Assembly (NCBI GenBank): GCA_964036275.1
Contig: OZ038436.1
Location: forward strand, 20,797,904 to 20,861,903
DNA from: Litoditis marina
Lineage: Eukaryota; Nematoda; Chromadorea; Rhabditida; Rhabditidae
Direction: 5' to 3'
Length of the DNA stretch: 64,000 bases
The first letter of the stretch is position 1. Each line of letters begins with the position of its first letter. Positions 23,529 through 35,289 of the stretch are shown here, piece after piece. Under the pieces are notes generated by a model. It did no database searches, had not been told where the DNA came from, and worked only from the letters and a program-made list of their open reading frames with translations. The translations under genes and the position numbers were made by a program.

Positions 23529-23697
23529 CCCAGGCGTATGCTAGACCATCCCGGCCTCTTCATCCCATCCTGCGTCTCTCGCAGCCTCACTATTTCGCGC
23601 CATTCGTATCCCAGCGGGATGTGAGAGCAGAGAAATAGCGTATATTTGAGGAGTGCCAGGATGGGATGAAGATGCCGAGTGGTTCATGAATACGGCC
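23529..23697. mobile_element. MITE of the CGTATGCTAG type
   Basis: The left end GGCGTATGCTAGACCATCCC is paired with an inverted right part containing GGATGGGATGAAGATGCCG. The interior has CTATTTCGCGCC and GAGAAATAGCG. Confidence 0.6.
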
Positions 23698-23948
23698 ACA
23701 GAGCCCAGTGCCCGTATTTTGTAAGACCAAGTAGCCATGTAAGTTACATAAGCAAATTTTAGATGGAAAGTTGTTAACTGCTGCTACTCTTGGTACAACA
23801 TTTCTTCGCTCATTTTTGAAGAAGTAAATGGTTCCTTTGAGAACAAACCAAATACATAAGGACTATCAAAAGCTGAGTCAGATATCAGCGATTGAAAATT
23901 TGCTCATGTAACTTACATGGCTACTTGAGCTTACAAAATACGGCCACA
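23698..23948. mobile_element. Long-TIR MITE ending ACTTACATGGCTACTTG
   Basis: About 40-bp inverted arms, 23710-23750 and 23906-23946, share CAAGTAGCCATGTAAGTTAC. A related right arm occurs at 63750-63787. The interior has no ORF. Confidence 0.7.
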
Positions 23949-24513
23949 GAATGACGACAAGGAGATGATCTGAAATCTGAAAACAGTGGAGCAAATCTTG
24001 AAACTAACCGACTGGTTCACTGCAACCAGAGAAAATGAATGAGAAACAACTCGACCAGATGAACAAACGTTACTCGAAACCTGTAAACAGACTCTCGCGT
24101 GTACTTTGTGAGAAAGGAGAAGTATACTGTTAGTCAATTGCACAGTTCTGTCATACAGATTAAACACAGCAGAACTCAGGAAAGTGCAATGACCAATTGT
24201 ACGATTCCTCATTAGAATACTAACTTTACGTCACTAATCAACAAATTCAAAATCAAAAAAATTCACTTCTAGCATACTGCAATGGTACAGTTTGTTGTCT
24301 AGCAGTATGTTTGTTTAGTGTTTGTTTTATTATCAGAGACAGCAAACTACCTATTTGATTCTATCTCGCCAGCAGAAGAGAAGGCGTTTAGAACGCTACG
24401 CAGGACTTACGCAAGTTGATTGCTGATACGTGTGCGTAGAATACCACTATTCGGTTTGCGATAAGTCTTATTCGTGAGGTTGCGATAATGTGTTATGATC
24501 CCATGTGTTTTAT

Positions 24514-24608
24514 AGGGGGTGCCGAATTATTAAACATTTCGCTCGCCGGAATCGAACCTGCGAGCAAAAGTTTCGAAGCAGGGTGCTAACCACTGCGCTA
24601 CGGGAGGT
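24514..24608 (-). mobile_element. tRNA-derived SINE, short copy
   Basis: On - it shows A-box-like GCAGTGGTTAGCACC, B box GGTTCGATTCC and the tail GGCACCCCCTATA. It matches the tRNA-like part of the 10737-10935 element. Confidence 0.65.
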
Positions 24609-24746
24609 ACATAGCAATGTATTTGAAGTTTGTGTAGTTCTGCTCAACTACAATGCGCTTGGAGCCCAATCAATTGGTTTTCAAAAATTTCTCGAATAAT
24701 AAAAAATTTCAATTTAGATGGTTGCCAACATCGATCTCCTTGCTAA

Positions 24747-25142
24747 ATGTACGGAGCGAGTGTCAAGGTGCAGCGCATTTGTCGCGAGTCGGTCGTCTGC
24801 CTTCTGGATGCTATCCGCGAGAGACTCTTATCCTTCGACAGGTACGCATCAGAATATTCAACATTGATTCTTGTAAGTGTTTTGATCCGTTGTTATTACA
24901 AAACTATACTCTTGCTTTTTAATATGTGCATAGCTTTGGAAACCGTCTGAATGACACAGCTCGAGCAAATTTGCTCGAACCTGATATTGAAATTGACAAA
25001 AGTTCAATTGAAATACAGAAAAGATGAATGTTAAATGATAATACATTCCAGACACACTGGTCAGAAACCGACCCGTATCATCGTGTACCGTGATGGTGTA
25101 TCTGAGGAATAGTTTGCTGAAGTTCTGCGCTAGGAAATTCAG
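24747..25142 (+). pseudogene. Argonaute PIWI-domain pseudogene fragment
   Basis: Two exons, 24747-24841 and 25052-25142, join in phase and encode part of a PIWI domain of the AGO/ALG type. Exon 1 gives KVQRICRESVVCLLDAIRER, which aligns with the usual segment before the conserved block. Exon 2 gives KPTRIIVYRDGVSEE, a diagnostic Argonaute stretch. Two in-frame TAG codons follow at 25110-25112 and 25131-25133, where family members have sense codons (Gln is usual at the first). No exons for the PAZ or MID domains, the catalytic tetrad or the C-terminus are seen nearby. The donor after exon 2 (GTAAAC) is still present. In a functional protein this region would form part of the RNase H-like slicer fold used in small-RNA silencing; here it cannot. 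Confidence 0.8.
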
Positions 25143-25790
25143 GTAAACATAGCTTCATTTTTGGGGATCACATTACGAAAACTGTAAGAATTTTTTGTAT
25201 TCATCTTTTTTTCATCTACAACTTTGATCTCACTATTCTGTTTACGAACGTCGCCTGGCAAGAACTGCATCAAACTACAAACAGAAAAATAGCATTAGGC
25301 GATTTCTATTTAGATTGCACATGCTTAGCATGTTCTCCATTTCAAAATAGAACCAACTGAGACAAATTAGAAAACATGAAAAAAACACTGAAAACACTTT
25401 TAGGGCATTCGTTGTGCGTGCATGATTGTGTCGCCCGACTACCGCCCTCCCATCCGCTACATTGTCGTTCAAAGGAGACATCACGCGAGAATGTCCTGCC
25501 ATTCCGCCGTACTTCTCTCTCCCGACTAGCCGCCATTTGGTCAGACCCGCCTCTCGCACATACACCCACATGGTTGGTTTATGATTTTGTATAGTTTTTG
25601 TCTTGATAGACCTACGGTCATGCTTTTCCACTTGAAAATTGGGTCCTATTTGGAGTGAATTTATTGGATTTCCTATTCAAACACACTTCTTTTCACCAGT
25701 TAACGAAGTTTTTCGAAACTACCATTTTGGTTTTTATCCCAATTTCATTTCTATAGGAACAGAGTATTAATGGTTTGTATTTTCTAGGGT
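25143..25790. other. No gene seen
   Basis: The stretch holds a GATCAAACTACAA-type motif at 25268 and a GC-richer island at 25400-25570 with no recognisable product. Confidence 0.5.
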
Positions 25791-25794
25791 TGTT

Positions 25795-26395
25795 AATCAA
25801 GTCCAAAAAGCAAGTCAATTCCTATTCCAATTCTTTTCGGATTTTCAGAAACCACTCAATTCCAATCCCAATTCTAATCAGTTTTTGGAAAATAAGAATT
25901 GCCAATTCCAATTCCTCTCAGGTTTTCAAAGCCGAGTCAATTCCAATTCCAATTCCAATCAATTCCAAAAAATCTCAAATTTTCAATTCCAATTCCAAAT
26001 CATTTTTCCGATTTCATGGCAGTTTTTTTCAAAAAACGCAGATAAACGAACAAAAACTGTTAGTTTCTGTTAAAGTGAACTTGATACATCAAAAACAATA
26101 GTAATTTAGTGAAAATTAAACCTGTATAAATTTCGAGAGAAAATCAAGTCAATTCCAATTCCAATTCCAGTTGTTCTGACATACGAAAGAATTGGAATTG
26201 CAATTCCAGATATATTTTGACATAGAAAAGAATTGGAATTGCAATTCCAAAATTATTTGACATTCAAAAGAATTGGAATTGCAATTCCAATTCTTTTTCA
26301 CACACAAAAAGAATTGGAATTGCAATTCCTTTGGAATATTATCTCAATTCTTTCAATTCCAATTCCAATTCCAATTCCAATTCCAATTCTAACAA
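25795..26395. repeat. Degenerate AATTCC hexamer tract with inverted blocks
   Basis: Repeats of AATTCC (CAATTCCAATTCC) run through the region. Between about 26180 and 26330 the repeat turns into palindromic GAATTGGAATTGCAATTCC units spaced by about 50 bp. A pure run of about eight hexamers occurs at 26351-26390. Confidence 0.85.
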
Positions 26396-27299
26396 CCCTA
26401 GTATTTTCCCTTTTCAGCAAGGTCCGCTGCTCAGGCCTTCTGGCGTGACAATAACGATTGTGATCATTGTATATGCATTCTTTTTGCAACATTTAATGCG
26501 TAGTATTTTGGAATTTTTCATAATATTTCTGCTCAGTTAACATATTTCTGATCATGACAAAAGATTAATTGAACTCAGCTATCTTTTTCTTCAAAAATAC
26601 TGTTTTCTAAATCTGGAAACTCACACAGCGAAAACGAAAACCACCGTGATGCTTTTCATCACAGTTTTGCATTGATATTGTTTTTCTCCAGCTGTAAACT
26701 ACTTCAGTACTACTTTGAGCTGAGAACCTGGGAAAATCGGAAAACTTGCTCTCTGTCGTTCTTTATTTCTCGAAGTTTACAATGATTCTTTACCGAAGTT
26801 AGTTTTCACTGATTCTCAATATTTTGCATCGAAAATAGGCGATATCTCCCGTCTCATTTCTCTGGCTATTCGATCAACGTTTGAACAAAGTTGTTTGGAA
26901 CCACTTTGACTTATCGAGTACATGCAAATCGGGTATTTCCCACCACTCCAGTCAGGCACCCCAACTTACCCCAACGGGAAAAATGCTATCATCTATCAAT
27001 AAACAACAACAAAAAAGGGGAACACATAACTTTCACATATTCTTTTTCCAAAAGATCTACCTGACTTTGTGTCTCTACCTGTTTTTCTCGTAGTGGTATG
27101 ATTTGATTTACATTAATTATAGCCCTAAACTTCTACAATTCGCTTTTGATAATCAGAGTACACCCAAATTGTTGTTTCCCATGGTCTACGCAACTTTCCC
27201 AATGGTAACTATAGATGAGGGGTCAAACAAACAACAAATTGCGCGCCAAAAAGTCGTTATACGAAGGAACTATGGGTTTATTCCTCATTCGACACAGAA

Positions 27300-30020
27300 A
27301 CCTCTTCTGTCTCCTTTGATTCCCCTAACTGATAATTTGGGATTAGTGTGAGCATATACGATCAATTTTGCAAATGAATATAGTCCACATCTTTTCTACC
27401 AAACCTCCTACAGTACACATGCTAACTTTACCATGGCTCTTAATGGATCCAAATTCTATTTCCCTTTGATTTTGATTCCCCTAACTGATAATTTGGGATT
27501 AGTGTGAGCATAGACGATCAATTTTGCAAATGAATATAGTCCACATCTTTTCTACTAAGCCTCCTACAGTACACGTGCTAACTTTACCATGGCTCTTTAT
27601 GGATCCAAATTCTATTTCCTTTTGATTTTGATTCCCCTAACTGATACTTTGGGATTAGTGTGAGCATATACGATCAACTTTGCAAATGAATATAGTCCTC
27701 ATCTTTTCTACCAAACCTCCTACAGTACACATGCTAACTTTACCATGGCTCTTTATGGATCCAAATTCTATTTCCCTTTGATTTTGATTCCCCTAACTGA
27801 TAATTTGGGATTAGTGTGAGCATATACGATCAATTTTGCAAATGAGTATAGTCCACATATTTCATACTAAGCCTCCTACAGTACACATACTAACTTTACC
27901 ATGGCTCTTTATGGATCCAAATTCTATTTCCTTTTGATTTTGATTCCCCTAACTGATAATTTGGGATTAGTGTGAGCATACATGATCAACTTTGCAAATG
28001 AATATAGTCCACATCTTTTCTACTAAGCCTCTTACAGTACACATGCTAACTTTACCATGGCTCTTTATGGATCCAAATTCTATTTCCCTTTGATTTTGAT
28101 TCCCCTAACTGATAATTTGGGATTAGTGTGAGCATATACGATCAATTTTGCAAATGAGTATAGTCCACATGTTTCATACTAAGCCTCCTACAGTACACAT
28201 ACTAACTTTACCATGGCTCTTTATGGATCCAAATTCTATTTCCTTTTGATTTTGATTCCCCTAACTGATAATTTGGGATTAGTGTGAGCATACATGATCA
28301 ACTTTGCAAATGAATATAGTCCACATCTTTTCTACTAAGCCTCTTACAGTACACATGCTAACTTTACCATGGCTCTTTATGGATCCAAATTCTATTTCCC
28401 TTTGATTTTGATTCCCCTAACTGATAATTTGGGATTAGTGTGAGCATATACGATCAATTTTGCAAATGAGTATAGTCCACATGTTTCATAATAAGCCTCC
28501 TACAGTACACATACTAACTTTACCATGGCTCTTTATGGATCCAAATTCTATTTCCTTTTGATTTTGATTCCCCTAACTGATAATTTGGGATTAGTGTGAG
28601 CATACATGATCAACTTTGCAAATGAATATAGTCCACATCTCTTCTACCAAACCTCCTACAGTACACATGCTAACTTTACCATGGCTCTTAATGGATCCAA
28701 ATTCTATTTCCCTTTGATTTTGATTCCCCTAACTGATAATTTGGGATTAGTGTGAGCATATACGATCAATTTTGCAAATGAATATAGTCCACATCTTTTC
28801 TACTAAGCCTCCTACAGTACACATGCTAACTTTACCATGGCTCTTAATGGATCCAAATTCTATTTCCCTTTGATTTTGATTTCCCTAACTGATAATTTGG
28901 GATTAGTGTGAGCATAGACGATCAATTTTGCAAATGAATATAGTCCACATCTTTTCTACTAAGCCTCCTACAGTACACGTGCTAACTTTACCATGGCTCT
29001 TTATGGATCCAAATTCTATTTCCTTTTGATTTTGATTCCCCTAACTGATACTTTGGGATTAGTGTGAGCATATACGATCAACTTTGCAAATGAATATAGT
29101 CCACATCTTTTCTACCAAACCTCCTACAGTACACATGCTAACTTTACCATGGGTCTTTACGGATCCAAATTCCATTTCCGTTTGGTTTTGATTCCCCTAA
29201 CTGATAATTTGGGATTAGTGTGAGCATATACGATCAATTTTGCAAATGAGTATAGTCCACATATTTCATACTAAGCCTCCTACAGTACACATACTAACTT
29301 TACCATGGCTCTTTACGGATCCAAATTCTAATTTCCTTTGATTTTGATTTCCCTAACTGATAATTTGGGATTAGTGTGAGCATATACGATCAGTATTGCG
29401 AATGAATATAGTCCACATCTTTTCTACCAAACCTCCTACAGTACACATGCTAACTTTACCATGGCTCTTTATGGATCCAAATTCTAATTCCCTTTGATTT
29501 TGATTCCCCTAACTGATAATTTGGGATTAGTGTGAGCATAGACGATCAATTTTGCAAATGAATATAGTCCACATCTTTTCTACCAAACCTCCTACAGTAC
29601 ACATGCTAACTTTACCATGGCTCTTTATGGATCCAAATTCTAATTCCCTTTGATTTTGATTTCCCTAACTGATAATTTGGGGGTAGTATGAGTATATACG
29701 ATCATTTTTGCAAATGAATATAGTCCACATCTTTTTTACTAAGCCTCCTACAGTACACATGCTAACTTTACCATGGCACTTTACGAATCCAAATTCTAAT
29801 TCCCTTTGATTTTGATTTCCCTAACTGATAATTTGGGATTAGTGTGAGCATATACGATCAATTTTTCAAATGAATATAGTCCACATCTTTTCTACCAAAC
29901 CTCCTACAGTACACATGCTAACTTTACCATGGCTCTTCACGGATCCATATTCTAATTCCCTTTAATTTTGATTCCCCAAACTGATAATTTGGGAGTAGTA
30001 CGTTCAATTTTGCAAATGAA
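27300..30020. repeat. 156-bp tandem satellite, about 17 copies
   Basis: CCCCTAACTGATAATTTGGG recurs every 156 bases (27325, 27481, 27637, 27793 and so on, counted at CTAACT). Each unit also holds CTTTACCATGGCTC and TCCTACAGTACACATG. Copies differ by point changes only. Diagnostic variants repeat at 312 bp and at 1404 bp (9 x 156), showing higher-order duplication. Unit length is a multiple of three, but every frame carries stops. Confidence 0.95.
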
Positions 30021-30170
30021 TATTCATATATTGCAAGAACAAGATTCGTTATTAGAGAAAAGTTTACACGACAATTAAAGTTTACAGAAAAAGTGATATG
30101 AGCGAAAAGTCGAATGTAATTTTTTCTGCTTCATTGTCTTTTCTTGATGGCTTCATATTTTCATTTTCAG

Positions 30171-30300
30171 GTGGCTGTTCGCTCGTAATATGTGTCGTCG
30201 CCAGCTGGATGATATTTTCGATGCCCCCACTTCTCTGCACCCTCTCCCCATCACTTTCAAGTCTATCGCTCTGCGCACATTTCCACAGTGTCCACTCGAG
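30171..30300 (+). other. Possible isolated exon, function unknown
   Basis: An open segment between a TTTTCAG acceptor and a GTAATT donor encodes about 43 residues including FARNMCRRQLDDIFDAP. It sits between the two tandem arrays and upstream of the chemoreceptor exons, but it does not look like a 7TM segment. No start exon was found. Confidence 0.25.
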
Positions 30301-30420
30301 GTAATTGGGTTTTATTTTATTTATCTCAATTTTCACTAACTCAGCTTATTTTCAGCGGAGGGGCTGCGAGCCTGCGAGTAAACATTTTGAAACATTTTGA
30401 TGAAATGTAATATTAAACAA

Positions 30421-31224
30421 GTGTTTGGGTGGAGGATATACTCTTAGTACCGCAAGGGAACAGTCGCCGACACTAGAACGCCGGATCTGGGGTAATAGCC
30501 GCAGGTCCAGAGTTTACTTCAAGCTTCCCGCTGTGATGCAAGTCACGAGCTAGACGCGGGTTAAGCAACGAGTGTTTGTGTGGAGGATATACTCTTAGTA
30601 CCGCAAGGGAACAGTCGCCGACACTAGAACGCCGGATCTGGGGTAATAGCCGCAGGTCCAGAGTTTACTTCAAGCTTCCCGCTGTGATGCAAGTCACGAG
30701 CTAGACGCGGGTTAAGCAACGAGTGTTTGGGTGGAGGATATACTCTTAGTACCGCAAGGGAACAGTCGCCGACACTAGAACGCCGGATCTGGGGTAATAG
30801 CCGCAGGTCCAGAGTTTACTTCAAGCTTCCCGCTGTGATGCAAGTCACGAGCTAGACGCGGGTTAAGCAACGAGTGTTTGGGTGGAGGATATACTCTTAG
30901 TACCGCAAGGGAACAGTCGCCGACACTAGAACGCCGGATCTGGGGTAATAGCCGCAGGTCCAGAGTTTACTTCAAGCTTCCCGCTGTGATGCAAGTCACG
31001 AGCTAGACGCGGGTTAAGCAACGAGTGTTTGGGTGGAGGATATACTCTTAGTACCGCAAGGGAACAGTCGCCGACACTAGAACGCCGGATCTGGGGTGAT
31101 AGCCGCAGGTCCACAATTTACTTCAAGCTTCCCGCTGTGATGCAAGTCACGAGCTAGACGCGGGTTAAGCAACGAGTGTTTGGGTGGAGGATATACTCTT
31201 AGTACCGCAAGGGAACAGTCGCCG
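30421..31224. repeat. 151-bp tandem array, five full copies plus a partial sixth
   Basis: Units start at 30421, 30572, 30723, 30874 and 31025, with a partial unit at 31176. They are GC-richer than their surroundings and nearly identical; copy 5 has a few changes. Each contains GGATATACTCTTAGTACCGC and GTCACGAGCTAGACGCGGG. The 151-bp length is not a multiple of three, so a repeat protein is excluded. Confidence 0.95.
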
Positions 31225-31341
31225 CAAGGGAACTGTAGGAGTCTCAGTAGGAATGGAGAAGGCTTCTTTCATTTCTCTTCTTTTCCAGTTCACCTGTTGT
31301 CGGTCTACCTCCGAACTCGAGGTTCTCCTGAACATAATCAG

Positions 31342-32917
31342 AGACAATTCACCCGCTCTCGACGTACATAATCGGTTGCAAGAAAATATTCGACTCTAAT
31401 GTGGCGGTTACCACAATGGAAATGACGGTTCCATCAATACCCATTTACATTGTCATCATTGTTATCAGAAGGTGGGAAATGCCCAGTTGGTAGAGTGGTT
31501 AGCGTCTGCGCCTCCCAAACTTGGGGCCCAGTTCGAGTCTCACATGAGGCGGATATTTCAATAAATTTAGCTCGCACTATATACTGCGCATGATGCTCTA
31601 TACCGCTGTGTTTGTAGTTTGATCTCGCTCTTTTCCGGTTGAAATTCGTGAATGATGGCGTGTACCGAGATCAAACTACAAATATACTGTGATCGTCCCC
31701 TATAAGTGGACACATTAGGAAACTATAGTCAATATCATTCCTCTTGAGACTGTAAATAGAGTAGAATAGTTTGAACCTTATTCGGTTACAATTGAAATAA
31801 GACTTCTTTCGAAAAGTTTCAATCATGCTTTGAAAAGATGCGAGAACTCAACTGAGAACGTGAGAAGCCCCCTCCCCTCCCCTGACCTGTAGATAGACAG
31901 TTACTTTCCCGGACCTTTGGCGACTCTGTTTTTCCCATGACCTTGAATATTGTTTTGGCTGTTAATGAATTATGGAAAAAGATCATTATCAAGTTTCTAC
32001 ATTTAGGAAGATTCTGGTCATGATCGACTCGGTCAGTCTGTCAGCCCAAACGAGACAACTGCACAAGAACCTATTGATGGTGAGATGGTCATTCAACTGT
32101 TCACCTGGTGTTTCTTTGGTATTAAATAATTACTTGTTTCATGCAAAAAATAATTTTTTTGTGGAAGTGAACTCTGACATGCCAATACACGTCGGGAGGT
32201 CTGCATGACCATAGAGTAACACCATATTGTAACATTATGAAGTGGGTGAATAAATGAATTAATAAAGTTAATGAGTAAAAAATAGCAAGAAGCGAACTCT
32301 AAATATTGATTAATTTTCCAGGCTCTCACGTACCAAGCGGTATTTCCAATGTTTGTCGTGGTCATGATGATTGTTTTCGTACTGAGTCTTGTTGGGTATG
32401 AACACGAGGTGGTACAGCATCTTATCATCGCGTAAGTTTATGAGCTATCTTTAAAAATGAATTGGCTGCGCATTTAGCGTTGGGAACATCACCATAGCTC
32501 AGTTGTAGTTAGGGCTCAATTCACGACGGAATTCCGTGATTTCGATCCGAAATACACATATTTTCACAATTCAATACAATCTTCATTTTCTCCCGTAATG
32601 GGTGTTGTGGGAAGATAATGTTCGCGTCAAAAGGGCGCTGTGAGTTTCGATAGCATGCTGCTCCCAGTTTCCAGTTTTAAGTAGAACTCTGAAAAAAATT
32701 TCATTGAGTACTTTTCCATCTATTATCTATAGTATATCATTTTGTTCGTTTTAGTATAGCCGGCTTCGTGCCGATTCTTGGGCCAGTCGCCACACTCTAC
32801 TTCGTCCTTCCCTATAGCAGATGGATCGTCAACATATTCAAAAAACCGAGAATCGCGGTTCTCAGAAACGAGTTGACAATTTTCAGCTCTACCACTGATT
32901 CTAATCGGACAGCGTAG
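31342..32917 (+). CDS. Serpentine 7TM chemoreceptor, C-terminal part (TM5-TM7)
   Basis: Exons 31342-31471, 32007-32079, 32322-32431 and 32755-32917 (TAG) join in phase. The first ends in a hydrophobic segment (VPSIPIYIVIIVIRR, TM5). The second carries the cytoplasmic signature SLSAQTRQLHKNLL, typical of nematode Srd/Str-superfamily receptors. The third is TM6 (ALTYQAVFPMFVVVMMIVFV). The fourth is TM7 with IAGFVPILGPVATLYFVLPY and a basic tail. The protein would sit in a sensory-neuron ciliary membrane. I could not find exons for TM1-TM4; the region upstream is filled by two tandem arrays. The gene may therefore be truncated, or its 5' exons may lie far upstream. The 5' limit of the first exon is uncertain because other frames there are also open. 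Srd is the best guess for the family. Confidence 0.65.
31478..31553 (+). mobile_element. tRNA-like (SINE-type) sequence in a receptor intron
   Basis: A-box-like TGGTAGAGTGGTTAGCGTC and B-box-like AGTTCGAGTCT are spaced as in a tRNA, but the acceptor ends do not pair well. It is probably a tRNA-derived repeat or tRNA pseudogene. Confidence 0.45.
31599..31695. mobile_element. Complete small MITE with TIR TTTGTAGTTTGATC
   Basis: GCTGTGTTTGTAGTTTGATC at the left is mirrored by GATCAAACTACAAATATAC at the right. It is the clearest two-ended member of a family scattered over the window (motif at 3171, 8083, 20158, 21648, 25268, 33762, 37880, 39123, 39473 and 40873). Confidence 0.7.
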
Positions 32918-33100
32918 TAAGTAGTTTGGTTTAGAACTCACTGTATTGTTCACATTTACTTGAGATTCGATACAAGGTTGTGTTGTTGGTTTTGGTTGTA
33001 GTTTGGATTCTCGACCTGTTCAAAAGAAAGAGAGAGAGAGAGAGAGAGAGAATGAGAGAGAAACAGAGAGAGAGGGGGGGGGAGAGAGAGAGAGATTATC

Positions 33101-33284
33101 CGTTCTCAGAAACGAGCTGACAATGTTCAGCTCAACCACCGACTCTAATCGGACAGTGTAGTCTGGTCGAGAATCCAAGGATTGGAAGAAAACTTGATGT
33201 TTTTTTAGTTTGATCTCGACCCCCCCCCCGACCCTAAGAAGAATTATCAGAAAAGTCTACCACTGATTCTAATCGGACTATGTA
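33101..33284 (+). repeat. Two relics of the chemoreceptor's terminal coding segment
   Basis: The segments 33101-33161 and 33255-33284 copy the end of the last exon (32854-32917), including GATTCTAATCGGAC or a close variant and the TAG stop. They follow a GA-rich simple repeat at 33030-33096. Confidence 0.8.
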
Positions 33285-34832
33285 GAGTGATACAATCTTT
33301 ATTATAGTTTGATATAGATATAGCCGTTTTTCACAATTTTAGATGAAGAAGCGCTGATATCAACCTACAAACACGGCGGAATAGGTCACTTTACACCGTA
33401 TTGCTTTGTTTGTATCGTGATACTCTATTTAAAGTTGTAGTTTGACCTGTTAGTTTGAGTACGAAAATGTGATTGTTGACGGAAACTCATTAGTGCAAAG
33501 GTACGTATAAAGTACAGCATACAAACGAATGTTTCTGAGAACACAACTAATATTTTCTCGAATAGTGTTCTTTTGGTGTGTTCTCACTGTTAGGTTCCCG
33601 ATGCTGCTTGAAACATGTGAACAACTAGAGCTGGCACGTTTTTCAAAACTGTGTTGGTATGTTCTCGGCATGTGTTTGTAACTCAGGTACAATATGTGAC
33701 CCAATCTTCGTTCAACTTCGTTCTCGCCCCAAGCAATATTTTGCGAATTTCGATCGGTTAGGACCAAACTACAAACACAGCCGCACAGAGCAAAATACCC
33801 CAAACAGGCTTGCTTTGAAGAGCGGATTCTACACGCTGTGTATTGAAGCTGGTGTCATTTTCCGGAATAATTAGTATTTTGTAAATTTATGATAGTGTTC
33901 CTATTATCAAGTATTATAAAATTCATTAATATATGCATGAAAGAGTGGAACCGGAAATTCTTTTATGTTTTTGTCTCGAATGAACAATTTTTCCTATTTG
34001 TTCAACGAAGACCTGCAACCAAATAAAGTTATTATCTTTATTAAATACGCATGAGGTAGTGAAAACAGATATTTGATCTACAAAACTCCGAAAAACTTGG
34101 CGATGTTGGTCAGAATGGCTCGTTGCACAGGCGGAATTACGTTCTCCAAGTCTTCTACAGATGGGATTTCGGTCTTGGGCAAGTCTTCCAATTTGGGCAG
34201 GCTGAGTGGCGCCAGTGTGGGCATAGGTGTCACCTGACCCATCTGCGGCGGCAAGAAGCCGGTTAGTTGTCCTTGTTGCGGCATGTTCCCGGCTAGTTGC
34301 TGGCTTTGCTGCGGTATGTTGCTGGCTTTGCTGCGGTATGTTGCTGGCTAGTTGCTGTCCTTGTTGCGGCATGTTGCCAGCCTGTTGCTGACTTGCTTGG
34401 AATACGGTGTTCATTTGTGGCTGAACCTGCGTGGTAGTACGAGCTTGTTGTTGAACTTGTTGAGCTTGTTGAACTTGAGCTGGCATGGTGGGGACCTGCT
34501 GTTGCCGAGGTGCAGGTTGTTGTTGTTGGTTGATCACTTGTTGTTGGTTGTTTACTTGTTGTTGTTGTTGATTTACTCTCTGGGGAGCGGTTGGTCGAGT
34601 GCGATGGTCCATTGGTCGGGGTTTCGGGCGTTCTTGAGATATTCTTTGGTTGATAGGGGTGTTTTGCTGTTGAGAAAGAGTTGGAAGAGGCTGAGGCACT
34701 TGGGCGTTGAACATGTTCATGTTACCTGAAACGGTGGTCTTTTTATCGAGTTGATGGTATGTTTTGAAGCAGTTTTGTTCGTGCAAAAATTCATGGTTTC
34801 GAGTGAGCATATCCATAATGAAACCAGACGCT

Positions 34833-35289
34833 TTAAAGGGACCGTACCTCTTTAATGTACGTAATTTTTGAAATATGAAAAGTTTCATTTATTCTGTTTC
34901 GCGATGAAAGTCATTTATTCTGTTTGAGATGACACATTATTACGGAGCAAAACAGAAGCCAACGTGATTTGGGTTACTGTAATGCAGCAATCCTTAATCT
35001 ATCACTGCTTTGTAGTTATCATGATATTTACAAATCTTTCTCCACAGATTCCATATTGATAAATTTGGCCATCTTTTGAATGTGGTTCTGTAATTTTATG
35101 GACATTTTGAAAATTTCGTACGTAGGTGAACTCGGCGGTGTATGTACGTGCGCGTGGTCGAGCCACATTTTCGAGAACACGGAGCAAGACAGGAAGTTGA
35201 CACCTACATGAATGATTTCGGTTTTTTAATGTGAACAATATCAACTAATCAGCTCGAACCTCCAAATTAAAGAGGAACGGTCCCTTTAA
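34833..35289. mobile_element. TTAA-flanked MITE in the warthog gene
   Basis: AGGGACCGTACCTCTTTAAT at the left and its inverted match (one mismatch) at the right are bordered by TTAA at 34833-34836 and 35286-35289. It lies in the last intron. Confidence 0.75.

Noticed and set aside
23931..24212. 93-codon - strand frame
   Set aside because: It starts inside a MITE arm and shows no coding signature.
25342..25631. Overlapping open frames in a GC-richer island
   Set aside because: No splice sites, start context or family likeness; both strands are open, as expected from base composition.
27300..30020. Repeat protein or CRISPR-like array
   Set aside because: Units are directly adjacent with no spacers and stops in all frames. 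This is satellite DNA in a eukaryotic genome.
30926..31114. Protein encoded by the 151-bp array
   Set aside because: The repeat length is not a multiple of three, so any frame is broken by the next copy.
32487..32572. tRNA gene in a chemoreceptor intron
   Set aside because: Only loose A-box (TAGCTCAGTTG) and B-box (TTTCGATCC) likeness; the arms do not pair. At most a degenerate tRNA-like repeat.
34352..34729. Leu-rich + strand frame of 125 codons
   Set aside because: It is the antisense shadow of the Gln-rich warthog tail (CAG/CAA read backwards gives Leu).
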